Assembly: GCF_004210375.1 (NCBI RefSeq)
Contig: NC_134833.1
Span: forward strand, 20,887,396 to 20,951,395
From: Tachypleus tridentatus
Lineage: Eukaryota > Arthropoda > Merostomata > Xiphosura > Limulidae
Direction of reading: 5' to 3'
Length of the DNA stretch: 64,000 bases
This document shows, in pieces, positions 11,985 to 25,001 of the stretch. The notes under the pieces are model-generated. The model had not been told where the DNA came from and searched no databases. It saw only the letters and a program-made list of their open reading frames with translations. Position 1 is the stretch's first letter, and every line of letters starts with the position of its first letter. The position numbers and the translations under genes are program-made.

Positions 11985-12790
11985 GTGATAAAGCGTCTTC
12001 TCTTGAGAAGAGTTGTGTGCCGGATTTGATAGAACGTCTTCTCTCGGGAAGAGTTGTGTGCCGGACTTTACAGAACGTCTTCTCTTGAGAAGAGTTGTGT
12101 GCCGGATTTGATAGAACGTCTTCTCTCGGGAAGAGTTGTGTGCCGGATTTGATAGAACGTCTTCTCTCGGGAAGAGTTGTGTGCCGGACTTGACAGAACG
12201 TCTTCTCTCGGGAAGAGTTGTGTGCCGGATTTGATAGAACGTCTTCTCTCGGGAAGAGTTGTGTGCCGGATTTGATAGAACGTCTTCTCTCGGGAAGAGT
12301 TGTGTGCCGGACTTGATAGAACGTCTTCTCTCGGGAAGAGTTGTGTGCCGGATTTGATAGAACGTCTTCTCTCGGGAAGAGTTGTGTGCCGGACTTGATA
12401 GAACGTCTTCTCTTGAGAAGAGTTGTGTGACAAATTTGAGATAACTTCTTCTCTCGAGAAGAGTTGTGTGCCGGACTTGATAGAACGTCTTCTCTCGGGA
12501 AGAGTTGTGTGCCGGATTTGATAGAACGTCTTCTCTCGGGAAGAGTTGTGTGCCGGATTTGATAGAACGTCTTCTCTCGGGAAGAGTTGTGTGCCGGACT
12601 TGATAGAACGTCTTCTCTTGAGAAGAGTTGTGTGACAAATTTGAGATAACTTCTTCTCTCGAGAAGAGTTGTGTGCCGGACTTGATAGAGCGTCTTCTCT
12701 CGAGAACGGTCGTGTGCCAAATATGAGATAACTTCTCTCGAGAAGAGTTGTGTGCCGGATTTCAGAGAACGTCTTCTCTCGAGAAGTTTC
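11985..12790. repeat. 41-bp minisatellite, ~19 copies
   Basis: Unit GGGAAGAGTTGTGTGCCGG, then ATTTGATAGAACG, TCTTCTCTC. Spacing between GGG starts is 41 bp (e.g. 12128 and 12169). Units vary at TCTCGG, TCTTGA and TCTCGA. The unit boundary can form a small hairpin (CTTCT-loop-AGAAG in the TCGA variant). Since 41 is not a multiple of 3, all three minus-strand frames open in turn, giving overlapping false ORFs of 121-266 codons. Confidence 0.95.
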
Positions 12791-12960
12791 TTTGTTTAGT
12801 TTTGCTCCTGCATGACCTGGTACATATATACATATATAATGGTCTCATCATGTATGGCAGAAAACAAAGAAACACCTTACATTAATCACGAAAATGTTGT
12901 TACTACGTTTATCCGAAGGAAATCAAACTTATACCAAGAAGCACGTTAAATAATAGTATT

Positions 12961-13240
12961 TATTTGTTTGTTTGTTTTGAATTTCGCGCAAAGCTACTCG
13001 AGGGCTATCTGCGCTAGCCGTCCCTAATTTAACAGTGTAAGACTAGAGGGAAAGCAGCTAGTCATCACCACCCACCGCCAATTCTTGGGCTACTCTTTTA
13101 CCAACGAATAGTGGGATTGATCGTAACATTATAACGCTCCCACGGCTGAAAGGGCGAGCATGTTTGGTGCGACGGGGATTCGAACCCGCGACCCTCGGAT
13201 TACGAGTTGAGCGCCTTAACACATTTGGCCATGCCGGGCC
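12961..13240 (-). mobile_element. SINE-A, full length
   Basis: Tail TTTGTTTGTTTTGAATTTCG at the left, head end GGCCATGCCGGGCC at the right. Flanking TAAATAATA occurs on both sides (12947-12955 and 13245-13253), a plausible but AT-rich target duplication. Confidence 0.92.
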
Positions 13241-13404
13241 CTCCTAAATAATAATAATAAAATCTCCCATTATCTGAACTAAACTGAACATATTATTCTT
13301 AACTTTCTTTACAGCAAAACAAAGTTTTATTATAAGGTATTCCTATGGAGGTAAACAGATAACAACCTATATAAATAAAATGTGTGTTTATTAACTCAGT
13401 ATTT

Positions 13405-13497
13405 CGTGCTTCTCGCTAGAAACCGGGTTTGGATAGCTGTGATGGGCAGAGCACAGTTAGCCCCTTGTGTAGCTTCGTGCTTAACTTACAAACAAAC
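13405..13497 (+). mobile_element. SINE-C copy, 5'-truncated
   Basis: Starts at GCTAGAAACCGGGTTTGG and ends GTGTAGCTTCGTGCTTAAC followed by ACAAACAAAC. Confidence 0.75.
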
Positions 13498-13619
13498 AGT
13501 ATTTCGCTATTACATCTTCAGGAGTTATTGATACCTCACAAGTTCAATATATCGTTTACCTAAAAGAAAGAGAACAGACACCTATAAGCACATTTTATCC
13601 CATACCACAGCGTGAATAA

Positions 13620-13830
13620 CTATAACCATCTTTATAATAGAATCAAGCCTAAGTAAAGCCATCTTTATGATGAAACTATGCCTAACTATAGCCATCTTTA
13701 TGACAAAACAAAACTTAATTATAACCGTCTTTTCTGATAGAGCTAAGCCTAACTAACTGTCTTTATGATAAATTAAGCCTAACTATAGCTATCTTCATGT
13801 TAGAACTAAGCCTAATTATAAACCTAAGCT
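13620..13830. repeat. Degenerate ~40-bp tandem repeat
   Basis: Repeated AAGCCTAACTATAGCC with ATCTTTATGATAGAAC, about five diverged copies. Confidence 0.6.
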
Positions 13831-15110
13831 ACTTAAAAACTGAGCTTAATTGTGCGGACTTTTCACTCCCACCTCTCCTAATTTTCCTGTTTCAACAAAC
13901 AGCACTTCTAAGTTTCACATTACTCCAGTTTCAAACAAAACAAAATATATAAAAGACGTCTTTTTTCACAACAACTAACCATACTTTTCTCTTACGTCTA
14001 TTCTAAGCTTTATCTGTAAATTCTGAAGATTATAGAAAGCTTCGTTATGAAGTCAGTGTTAACGTCACCTCATACTCGAAAACCACACTGTCTTTTTGTG
14101 TGAACGTTTTTCTTATTGCGATGTAATATCATCACACGTATTTTTCTAATAAACACAAAAGTGTGTTTCCTCAAAATGGGCTTTTACATTATACATTATC
14201 AGAGTTAGAAAAGTGATTAAACCAGAATAACTCAATCGCCACCAACAACAAATATGTCAGACTTTTTGTTATTAATAGAAAGAACGAATCATAGATAAAA
14301 TTGAAAATCTTCACCCCTACACATACATACAAATCAAAACAAAGTTGATGAACAATCGGTAGACGATCACCTATTGGCATCCTACCGAATTACTTGAAAA
14401 CAAAGTTATCCAACATCAAAAGAATAATATGACGTCACGAGTCTCTTTGTCCACGTGCAATATTCCATCCTGATGACAGATAAAAGCAGCTTTCTTGAGA
14501 GATTAAAACGTCATCCATAATTTGTCAATACTTTTGCAAAAACTAAATAATAAAGAAAGAAAGCAAACGTGCTCTAAAACTTGTCAAACTGTAAAATGAA
14601 CTTTTAACTTGCAGTTATCTATATAATAACTTAATAAGTTTTTGCAACGGGAACATTAACTGCAAATTTTTCAGACAAAATTAATGACGTGCGAAACAAC
14701 AGAACTGTTGTAATTTTGTATAGATTTTGTGGAATTTCGAACCGTAAGAAGATATCAATATAATCTTTACAAAAGAAGAATTTGGGTATTGCTTTAAAAT
14801 GGTTCGAAAGTTAATTGAAATACTTCAGAATAATGAAATATATTTTTAAAGAAGGGCCACTACTGTGTCAGTTAAATGTTGTAATCGTTTGATAACTGCG
14901 TTTTGATAGTTTAATACCATAAGACTATCACTTACTCCAACTTTACCCTCGAGAAACCAAGGTCCACCTTTCGAAAGTGCTCGGGTTATAGGGTTTCTAC
15001 TTCATTTTTATCAAGACTTCTTAAACCCACATGTTTTTATAACATCATATATGTCGCTTACTTGTCATTACAGCCTTAAAATGTACTTAAACTAATTAAT
15101 TTTGACATTG
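13831..15110. other. AT-rich unique DNA
   Basis: No repeat family or credible open frame. A 63-codon minus-strand frame at 14189-14380 has a hydrophobic stretch but no family motif; I left it out as a gene. Confidence 0.5.
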
Positions 15111-15113
15111 TGT

Positions 15114-15172
15114 TTTCCCCTCGGTGGACTCAGCTGATAGCCTCATGCGGCTTTGCTATAATAAAACACACA
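15114..15172 (+). mobile_element. SINE-B tail fragment
   Basis: CCCCTCGGTGGACTCAGC, GATAGCCTCATGCGGC, TTTGCTATAATAAAACAC: the 3' half of a third tRNA-derived family (SINE-B). Confidence 0.7.
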
Positions 15173-15183
15173 AACATTGTGTG

Positions 15184-15300
15184 TTTGTTTGTTTTATTTA
15201 CGGCAAAGTCACATTGGGCTGTCATGTCCAGAACGAGGAATCGAACCCCGAATTTTAGTGTAGTAAGTCAGTAAGCTTACCGCTGTCCCATTAGGGGACA
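15184..15300 (-). mobile_element. SINE-B, near full length
   Basis: Reverse copy reading GGCAAAGTCACATTGGGC, GAGGAATCGAACCCCG, TTACCGCTGTCCCATTAGGG. It sits tail to tail with the fragment at 15114, with only CACAAACATTGTGTGTTTG between them. Confidence 0.75.
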
Positions 15301-15383
15301 AAACTACAAAACAGATAATCTGCACACTGTCTACCACAGATATTCGAACCCTGTGTTTATCGCTGCTGTGCCACTGGGGGGAA
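15300..15383 (-). mobile_element. SINE-C head fragment
   Basis: ATATTCGAACCCTGTG followed by CGCTGCTGTGCCACTGGGGG, the reverse of a SINE-C head. Confidence 0.6.
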
Positions 15384-15659
15384 GAATGGATACTAATCTG
15401 GCTATCCTTGAGAGGTATAAATATTCATTAAATGACATTCCATATTCTTTATTTATTTATTGTTATCTTCTCCAAACCATGAATTTCTGAGACGAAAAGA
15501 TGGCGTAGGTGTCTAATTTGTACTTAGATTCATTACCTCCACTGCAACAGACTAGTTTCGCCGAATTCCCAGTTTATCACGATATTTGGATGAGAACAAA
15601 TCGAGTGGGCCTCATATACTAGTAGAATATAAGCTATTTGTTCCACCGATATGTAAAGT

Positions 15660-15836
15660 CATGTAAAATACTAGGATAACAGTTAAAGTCTCTTATCCAT
15701 GTAAAATACTAGGGTACTAGGATAACAGTTAAAGTCTCTTATCCATGTAAAATACTAGGGTACTAGGATAACAGTTAAAGTCTCTTATCCATGTAAAATA
15801 CTAGGGTACTAGGATAACAGTTAAAGTCTCTTATCC
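15660..15836. repeat. 46-bp tandem repeat, ~4 copies
   Basis: Unit ACTAGGATAACAGTTAAAG, TCTCTTATCCATGTAAAA, TACTAGGGT. Copies are essentially identical, so the expansion is recent. The first copy lacks the GGGT segment. Confidence 0.92.
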
Positions 15837-16017
15837 AAACATCTAAAATATTTTAAATTATTAACGATGAATAAATCAGCAGTGGTACATTTAAACAAAA
15901 TGAAAATTACAGATCGTCGACTTATCTAATCATAGTCTATTAACATCTTCTAGCCGCATTAAAAAAGTAAAACATTATGTGTGTCGTAGTTCATGGTATT
16001 TTGTCAAGTGCGAAACT

Positions 16018-18490
16018 TAGAAAGCACTAATACCTTTACATTTGATACATCATTCATAAAACACTAATACCTTTACATTTTATACATCATTCATAAAACA
16101 CTAATACCTTTACATTTTATACATCATTCATAAAGCACTAATACCTTTACATTTTATACATCATTCATAAAACACTAATACCTTTACATTTTATACATCA
16201 TTCATAAAACACTAATACCTTTACATTTTATACATCATTCATAAAACACTAATACCTTTACATTTTATACATCATTCATAAAGCACTAATACCTTTACAT
16301 TTTATACATCATTCATAAAACACTAATACCTTTACATTTTATACATCATTCATAAAACACTAATACCTTTACATTTTATACATCATTCATAAAACACTAA
16401 TACCTTTACATTTTATACATCATACATAAAACACTAATACCTTTACATTTTATACATCATTCATAAAACACTAATAGCTTTACATTTTATACATCATTCA
16501 TAAAACACTAATAGCTTTACATTTTATACATCATTCATAAAACACTAATACCTTTTACGTTTTATACATCGTTCATAAAACACTAATACCTTTACATTTT
16601 ATACATCGTTCATAAAACACTAATACCTTTACATTTTATACATCATACATAAAACACTAATACCTTTACATTTTATACATCATTCATAAAACACTAATAC
16701 CTTTTACATTTTATACATCGTTCATAAAACACTAATGCCTTTACGTTTTATACATCGTTCATAAAACACTAATACCTTTACGTTTTATACATCGTTCATA
16801 AAACACTAATAGCTTTACATTTTATACATCGTTCATAAAACACTAATACCTTTTACATTTTATACATCGTTCATAAAACACTAATACCTTTACATTTTAT
16901 ACATCATTCATAAAACACTAATACCTTTACATTTTATACATCATTCATAAAACACTAATACCTTTACATTTTATACATCATTCATAAAACACTAATACCT
17001 TTTACATTTTTTATACATCGTTCATAAAACACTAATACCTTTACGTTTTATACATCATTCATAAAACACTAATAGCTTTACATTTTATACATCATTCATA
17101 AAACACTAATAGCTTTACATTTTATACATCGTTCATAAAACACTAATACCTTTACATTTTATACATCATTCATAAAACACTAATACCTTTACATTTTATA
17201 CATCGTTCATAAAACACTAATACCTTTTACGTTTTATACATCGTTCATAAAACACTAATACCTTTACGTTTTATACATCATTCATAAAACACTAATAGCT
17301 TTACGTTTTATACATCGTTCATAAAACACTAATAGCTTTACATTTTATACATCATTCATAAAACACTAATACCTTTACGTTTTATGCATCGTTCATAAAA
17401 CACTAATACCTTTACATTTTATACATCATACATAAAACACTAATAGCTTTACATTTTATACATCGTTCATAAAACACTAATACCTTTACATTTTATACAT
17501 CGTTCATAAAACACTAATACCTCTACATTTTATACATCATACATAAAACACTAATAGCTTTACATTTTATACATCGTTCATAAAACACTAATGCCTTTAC
17601 ATTTTATACATCGTTCATAAAACACTAATACCTTTACGTTTTTATACATCATACATAAAACACTAATAGCTTTACATTTTATACATCATTCATAAAACAC
17701 TAATGCCTTTACATTTTATACATCGTTCATAAAACACTAATACTTCTACATTTTATACATCATACATAAAACACTAATAGCTTTACATTTTATACATCGT
17801 TCATAAAACACTAATACCTTTACATTTTATACATCGTTCATAAAACACTAATGGTTTTACATTTTATACATCGTTCATAAAACACTAATACCTTTACATT
17901 TTATACATCGTTCATAAAACACTAATACCTTTACATTTTATACATCATTCATAAAACACTAATACCTTTACATTTTATACATCGTTCATAAAACACTAAT
18001 GGTTATACATTTTATACATCGTTCATAAAACACTAATACCTTTACATTTTATACATCATTCATAAAACACTAATACCTTTACATTTTATACATCATTCAT
18101 AAAACACTAATACCTTTACATTTTATACATCATTCATAAAACACTAATAGTTTTACATTTTATACATCATTCATAAAACACTAATACCTTTACATTTTAT
18201 ACATCATTCATAAAACACTAATACCTTTACATTTTATACATCATTCATAAAACACTAATACCTTTACATTTTATACATCATTCATAAAACACTAATAGTT
18301 TTACATTTTATACATCATTCATAAAACACTAATAGTTTTAAATTTTATACTTCATTCATAAAACACTAATAGCTTTACATTTTATACATCATTCATATAA
18401 ACACTAATACCTTTACAATTTATACATCATTCATAAAACACTAATACCTTTACATTTTATACAACATTCATAAAACACTAATAGTTTTAC
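16018..18490. repeat. 37-bp minisatellite, ~66 copies
   Basis: Unit TTCATAAAACACTAATACCT, TTACATTTTATACATCA. Common variants are ATCG for ATCA, TACAT for TTCAT, and AGCTTT or AGTTTT for ACCTTT. Middle units are the most varied and both ends the most uniform. The array ends abruptly at TAATAGTTTTAC against a SINE-A copy. Confidence 0.96.
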
Positions 18491-18491
18491 A

Positions 18492-18738
18492 GGCCTGGCA
18501 TGGCCAGGTGATTAGGGCGGTCGAATCCCCATCACACCAAACATAGTCATCCTTTCAGCCCTAGGAGTGTTATAATGTCAGAGTCAATCCCACAATTTGT
18601 TCGTAAAAGGCTAGCCCAGGAGTTGGCAGTGGGTGGTGATGACTAGCTGCCTTCCCTCTAGTCTTACACTGTTAAATTAGGGACGGCTAGTGCAGATAAC
18701 CCTCGTGTAGCTTTGCAAGAATATTTAAAACAAACCAA
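18492..18738 (+). mobile_element. SINE-A with internal deletion in the tRNA head
   Basis: Starts GGCCTGGCATGGCCAGGTGA, then GGCGGTCGAATCCCC: about 30 bases of the anticodon region are missing. The rest is complete to the A-rich tail. It lies directly on the end of the 37-bp array. Confidence 0.9.
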
Positions 18739-18910
18739 ACCAATAGCTTTACCCTTTCTATATTGTTCATAATTACCTTACTTTAAAACAAATGCATGTT
18801 CTCGTGTTTTGGTTTAATATTGTGAAAGGTCCGACTTATTGTTTTGGATAACCTCAAAGGAGAGCCTTTAAAATTTACACCAGTTATTCTTTTAATGATT
18901 TCATATTTGG

Positions 18911-19135
18911 CTTGTTTGTTGAATTTCACACAAAACTACACGAGGGCTATTTTCACTAGCCCTCCCTAGAGAAAGCCGATAGTAATAATCACACATCGCT
19001 AACTCTTGGACTACTCTTTTACCAACGAATAGTGGGATTGACTGTATATTATAACGCTCCTGAGCAACAAGTGATTCGAACCCGCGATCTTCATATTACG
19101 AATCGAAGTCTCTAATCACCTGGCCATATTGGTCC
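18911..19135 (-). mobile_element. SINE-A, diverged
   Basis: Left end GTTTGTTGAATTTCACACAA, right end CACCTGGCCATATTGGTCC. It has internal deletions in the central part. Confidence 0.8.
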
Positions 19136-19139
19136 TGAA

Positions 19140-20620
19140 AAAAAAAATCTTGATCAGTTGTATAGCATAACTAACAGTTATAAGTTCCTCTTTCTCTTCT
19201 GTTTTTTTAACTACTGTTAAATCTATAACTTCTAAAAGAGTTAAAAAACAAAACAATCGAAACATTAACAGGTTTTTTTTGTGGTATATTCTCTTATCAA
19301 ATATATAGTATTCACCTATATTGTTAAGATATGTGTAAAATAAAGAACGTTATTAGAAGCATCTGAGGTTTCACATATATACATAATTACAAGATAGCAA
19401 AGTCTATTAATACTTTACTTTTGCAAATAATTAAACTTATTTCTTTCTGGTTTTTGGAAAAGGGAATCATAATCTGAAACGAATTTTTTTCTCTCATTCA
19501 AACCCACGTGCATCTAATTTGTACAAACTGCACGTGCTGTTGTACACATCCAACCCGTTATCTAAGTTCATTATACGAACTATTTTTAACTTTGTTTTCA
19601 CTGTTCATAAAACTAAGCTTTTCTGTCGCTAACAAATCATTTCTACACAACAGAATAGAAGCTTCTTGCTGTCACATCGTTTGATCACGCCACTTTGCAT
19701 TATGGGTATTCTGTATCTATGTGATATATATACTGCTCTCTGTGCCCTTATTGGTATCAACGTGTGCCTGTTTATTCTTTGCACATCATTCTAAGATCTT
19801 GTTACTAAACAAAGAACAACAATAATACATCTGTTTTCAAGTGATGTCTTGTTTCTTTCATTAAAAGTCAACTCAAGTGGTTTACAGAACCTTTGCAGAA
19901 AGAAAATATAGTCTCATCTCTAAACCTTTTCAAACTCTAAATCAGGAAAAAAATTGTTCCTTTTCTTAACGTTCAACGCAATTCACCTGAACACTTCGTT
20001 TAAAATCTTCTATCTAGAACTTTCATTTAAAGAAAACACTTTTGTTTTCAGCAGGAAATATTTATTTAACAGATTTTTATATATTCAGATTTAATATGTT
20101 ACTAAAATACATTTAACAAGTTTCTAAGAACGTAACACGTTATATCGGTTAAGCCAGAATATCTTATCGTATCATTTTCGGGTTTAGAAAGTTCAAAGTT
20201 TCAGATAAGCCAGAATACGTCAGCATTTCATCGTATAATTTTTAGGTCTAACAACCTTCTAAGAACAAAACGCATTTTAAACCAGAATATGTTAGCATAA
20301 CACCATCATACATAACCCAAGGTAAGGCAAGTATTTACTTGGTTAACAAAGATCATTACATTTCGAAATGCATGTTCAATGTATATTCGTAATGTATATA
20401 ATACGATATCTCTGCCCCTACATTTACTATTAAAAGAGTAAGTTTTAAGTGCAATGTTAAAAGATTATGGCTATAAACACATATATCTTCGAATGAAGTG
20501 CCTGATACACACGTGAGGGATTTAAATATTCTAAATATTTATATACATCTTTCTGTGTGGGTAAATATAGTTTCTCAACAGTCTAATAATAAGAAGGCTT
20601 ACGACAGACAGATAGACGTT
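19140..20620. other. AT-rich unique DNA
   Basis: No coding signal or tandem array. A loose repetition of AAGCCAGAATA with CGTTAGCA-like words at 20150-20300 suggests an old decayed repeat. Confidence 0.5.
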
Positions 20621-20629
20621 GGTATCGTT

Positions 20630-20820
20630 TCTTGAATTTCGCCCATAACTACACAAGGGCTGTGGGCGCCAGGTGTTCCTAGTTTTTAACATTCCTACAA
20701 AAAGTGGGGCCTAGTAGGCCCCAGAGCAACTTGAAAGGTTATTAATATTAGGCTAATAATTTTGTATTTAAATGAACTTGCCATTTAAATCCATTAATGA
20801 ATGGATTAACGAGATTCCCA

Positions 20821-20855
<35 letters not shown>

Positions 20856-21105
20856 GGGGAACGGGCTTGGAGAAATCAGGACTAGAAACGTCTTTTCGTA
20901 GGAGTGTTAATTAACAGACTACAAAAGGCAGTTAGTTAACACCGCCCAATACTAGTTTGTGGGATACTCCAGTCATATAATGCCCTTTGACTGTCACTCG
21001 TGCCACGCACTCATGGCAACTAATTGTAGAACGGGATTTTTTTAGGGCGGTAATGAGGCTCGAACCATGAAACCTCGAATTCACAGTCTGTATCCTAACC
21101 ATGTA
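20630..21105 (-). mobile_element. Very degenerate SINE-A-like remnants
   Basis: Tail-like TTGAATTTCGCCCATAAC at the left, then after about 250 bp of other sequence GACTACAAAAGGCAG, ACCGCCCAATACTAG and GAGGCTCGAACCATGAAACC. The order fits a reverse SINE-A split by an insertion, or two separate old fragments. Confidence 0.5.
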
Positions 21106-22200
21106 AATGATACATTTATCTAGAAAATTTCAATAGCGTGAAGGATAAATAATAAAAAGTGAGAAATAACCGTCTCGGTAATATTGATGAAAATTACGCA
21201 TTTTAATTTCTTTTTACACATACAACAATATATATTTTAAAATAATGGATTATAATACGTTGTTCTAAAATTCTCATGTAAACTCATTTCCTTACGAGTG
21301 TAACAATGGTTCTCTAATAAGAGGTGGATTGGACAGGAAAGTTGATGGATTATCTGAACCTGCAAACCCAACTGTCTGGGTTTTTGGATTGTATGAGAAA
21401 TCGGTTGGACATATTTCAAGGACTGTGAAAAACAATCTTTAGTACAAACACGCCAAAACAATAACAAATGTGCGTACATTAGTGTAAGATTATATCTAGT
21501 AACTAAATCCTCAGGCCGTAATCCCTAGACTTGACTCTCTACACAAGTAGCCACAACGAAGACCAAGAAGGAAAAACCTCGAAAAAAATTACATTTCAAG
21601 CCACATGATTTGTTACTAAATCTCTCTCTCGCTCGTTTTCTTTCATTTTCTCTTTCTTTTCTTTCTTATTCTTTCATTCTTTCTGCACAGGAACTGACAC
21701 TTGATCCAAAACACGAAAAGACAGAGAGACAGAGTCACGCTTGACCGGACAGACTGTGACAGTTCTGGACCGAGCATGCTTACGCCAAAACCTTCACAGA
21801 AGTAAGTTATACGGAAATTTCAATCACTAAAATTGGCGGAAAGATACATGATATAGTCCAGTATCACACTACAGGCCGTCTGCGAAATGATAAATCATTT
21901 TTACGCGAATGATTCGTGTGAAGAAAATTGGACGTAAAGCCACGCATGCGTACATACTCAAATATATGATATTTAAATTACCTAATTTTTTTACAAAATA
22001 GGGCAGAAACGTTGTTGTTCTTTGTTTGTTTTTCAGTTAAAGAATCATTAAAATACAGCAGTTTCACATTCCTCCCTAAATTTAAATAAATAAAATTTGG
22101 ATTCATATTCAGATCGAAACAATAATTCATAAATAAACGAGATATTTTTTCGTACTTTTGGAAATCATGTGAATTAATTCGCAAAGTCAACAGTATTTCT
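21106..22200. other. Unique DNA with a pyrimidine-rich tract
   Basis: A C/T-rich stretch covers 21620-21695 (repeated TCTTTCTTTT-type words). No gene is supported. The 80- and 91-codon minus frames at 21237 and 21978 carry no motif I know. Confidence 0.5.
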
Positions 22201-22204
22201 ATGG

Positions 22205-22292
22205 ACTTACAACGCTTAAAACCGGGTTTCGGTACCCGTGGTGAGCAGAGCACAGACAGCCCATTTTGTAGCTTTGTGCTTAATTCAAAACA
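22205..22292 (+). mobile_element. SINE-C, 5'-truncated
   Basis: GGACTTACAACGCTTAAAAC, CGGTACCCGTGGTGAGCAG, TTTGTAGCTTTGTGCTTAAT, then an A-rich tail. Confidence 0.8.
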
Positions 22293-22542
22293 ACAACAAT
22301 TTCTGTTAACTCAGACACCATCTGTTGATAACGAATCTTAACCTAAGCCTAATTTCGCTAAGGAAGCACGAAAACTGAATTTGTACTTTAAATAAATTCT
22401 GTATAGAACATGATAATTAAAATAAAGTTCATTATTTCTTATACTAAATCAATCAGACGTGAGCATTTCTTAACAATCTTCAGTGAATTGCACTAAAAAC
22501 GCCTACAAATACGTTGTTAATATACATTTTACCGACTAATTT

Positions 22543-22817
22543 GGTTTCTTTTTTGAATTTCGCGCGAAGCTACACGAATTGCTATCTGCGCTAGCCGTCC
22601 CTAATTTAGCAGTGTAAGACTACAGGGAAGGCAGCTAATCAAAATCACCTACTGCCAACACTTGGGCTACTCTTTTACCAACGAATAGTGGGATTGACCG
22701 TAACTTTATAATGCCCCTACGGCTGAAAGGGCGAGCATGTTTGGTGTGACGGGGATTCTATCCACAACCCTCAGATTAAGAGTCAAGTGCCTTAACCACC
22801 TGGCCATGCCGGGGCCT
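22543..22817 (-). mobile_element. SINE-A, full length with 11-bp target duplication
   Basis: Flanked by perfect CCGACTAATTT repeats (22532-22542 and 22818-22828), as expected from LINE-machinery integration. Left end TTTGAATTTCGCGCGAAGC, right end GGCCATGCCGGGGCCT. Confidence 0.96.
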
Positions 22818-22829
22818 CCGACTAATTTA

Positions 22830-23580
22830 GTACGGTACAATGATTTTTATTTGCCAATCGGATTATCTTTGTAATGATATATATATTCATTACGTGAGCG
22901 CGAAATGCTATTGTGAAATTATTACGCTTTCTTATGACACTAGGTTTCTTAAAGTCGTACTTTAATGTGTTCGTTGTTTTTACAAATGTAAGCTTAACTA
23001 ATTGATAATTACAGCACATAAGCTTTCAGGCCACAGCTAATACCTGGGTCCTGTGTCGTTTATTATTATCTAGGGTTAAACATCCTTTGCGAAAATTTGC
23101 TTAAAGCCATTTGTCCTCGTTGAATTCGTTTGTCTTAACGAAATCTAGCCACAGGGAAAAGAAACAATAAAAGAGTGACATGAATAATTTCATTGTTGTT
23201 AGGTCAGGAAATTAGTTTTGAGAAACAAATTAGGAGAACGGAGAGCTAGGTACGTAAAGTAGTCGAACGTGAAGGGAAAGCATGTATTCTGCTGTTCGTT
23301 TTGTTTTTCTTAAGTTATTCACACTTTTTTAACCACATCTCTGACCACTGAATGAATTATAAGTTGGCAATATGAGATCACTTAGAAAGAGTATAACAAC
23401 ATAAAAAAATAATACAAGTTACTATAGGTTTTCGTTGTTTTTCCGAAAACTTTAGTCGCGTAATTTTCACTTTCAACGTTTTATTACTTAGGATAGAAAT
23501 AAGTAATTTTAAGTTAACGATCTGGTTTAATCGCAAAATTTAATTTCAGTTCCTCGACGAACAAATAATTCAATTTTCGC
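22830..23580. other. AT-rich unique DNA; source of two copied snippets
   Basis: No gene. The words CATAAAAAAATAATACAAG (23400) and TAGGATAGAAATAAGTAATT (23491) recur inside the patchwork SINE just downstream. Confidence 0.6.
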
Positions 23581-23583
23581 GGG

Positions 23584-24024
23584 ACCCGGCATGGCCAGGT
23601 GGGTTAAGGCGTTCATCTCGTAAATCTGAGGGTCGCGGGTTCGAATCCCCGCTACACCAAACATGCTCGCCCTATCAGCCGTGGGGGCGTTATAATGGGA
23701 CGGTAAATCCGTTGGTGATGACTAGCAACATAAAAAAATAATACAAGTTTCTCTCTAGTCTTACACTTAGGATAGAAATAAGTAATTTTAAGTTGCTAAG
23801 GCGTTCATCTCGTAAATCTGAGGGTCGCGGGTTCGAATCCCCGCTACACCAAACATGCTCGCCCTATCAGCCGTGGGGGCGTTATAATGGGACGGTAAAT
23901 CCGTTGGTGATGACTAGCTAGAAACCAGGGTTCCTTCTCTAGGGACGGCTAGTCTTACACTGCTAAGTCTTATAATTCCAAATTAGGGACGGCTAAGGCA
24001 GATAGCCCTTGTGTAGCTTTACTG
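23584..24024 (+). mobile_element. Patchwork of two SINE-A copies with inserted local snippets
   Basis: SINE-A begins at 23584 and breaks off at GATGACTAG. It continues with a copy of sequence from 23400 (CATAAAAAAATAATACAAG), a SINE piece (TCTCTAGTCTTACAC), a copy from 23491 (TAGGATAGAAATAAGTAATT), then a second SINE head (GCTAAGGCGTTCATCTCG). Last come AGAAACCAGGGTTC and scrambled SINE centre and tail. The two heads share the rare variants CTCGTAAATC and CCGCTACACC, so one was copied from the other. Confidence 0.85.
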
Positions 24025-25001
24025 GAACCATGGAATTCCAGTAGCATGCTGTCCTCTACAAATGTACTTGGTAAAATATTCCGTAATATCAAAATAATCT
24101 AATTTCACCTCTTCTCTGTTAACTTACCGTGTCTCTATGGTTACAATAATGTTTCATATTTGTTTTTATCTTTGAAAGAAACTTGCGAACGGATTTATAG
24201 TGTGAATTTTTAATAGCAGTTGTTTATACAAAATGAAGACATTAAGAGTACCTAGAATACTACGACTGTCTGTCATACCTCAGCTAGCCTGATTAGGCCT
24301 GTTGTCGGACGAAAGACCCTCGTCTCACTGAATATGGCAGAAATAATGTAAATGACGTATCGTTGTGTACACTTAGAAATTCATGTTCACCACTGGGGGT
24401 GAAATGGACACAACAGTTTTAAAACAAAACACAATGAAAGGAGTTTGTAGTCGGAGTTTTACTGCAAAAATTATCACAACATGACGCCTTTATATTAAAA
24501 TAATTAACTCAACGAAATCGCTTCTCTCTATTTTGCTGCAAAAATAGCACCCCAGTACGCCCTTGTAATAAAGATAAACACAATAACATAAAAAACGGTC
24601 CTCATTCAACGCTATAACTGTGAGGTCGTTATTCCAGTACGCCCTTGTAATAAAGATAAACACAATAACATAAAAACGGTCTTCATTCAACGCTATAACT
24701 GTGAGGTCGTTATTCCAGTACGCCTCTAACTAACAACATAGCGGCTTCTTTGTCACGAAAACCACAACATTTTGCGTAAAAAATTATGTTAGTTGTGAAT
24801 GGTAAAATTTAAGCATGAAATCATTTGTGAGAGTACGCATGTTCTGACTGTTCATGGCAAGATTTTGATGTTTATAGTGCAAGGCACCTGGTGGTTATAA
24901 TTTTAATTTGCTAGTCTCTTAACCACCGTATATAGTAAATACACTAGATCAGTGTTATTATGGGAAATCTCTACTCTCAGTTATAAGCATAAATTTTCAC
25001 A
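24025..25001. repeat. Segmental duplication pair 1, upstream copy
   Basis: Matches 36673-37643 in the same orientation with few differences, e.g. both start GAACCATGGAATT and both end AAATTTTCACA just before a SINE-A. Internal ~82-bp repeat units (CAGTACGCCCTTGTAATAAA, GATAAACACAATAAC, CTATAACTGTGAGG) occur 2-3 times in each copy. No gene seen. Confidence 0.93.

Noticed and set aside
11920..12720. Three overlapping minus-strand frames of 121-266 codons
   Set aside because: Produced by the 41-bp repeat cycling through all frames; no start context or domain.
16018..18490. CRISPR-like regular array
   Set aside because: Units are directly adjacent with no unique spacers, and the DNA is animal-type. 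The same reasoning applies to the other arrays.
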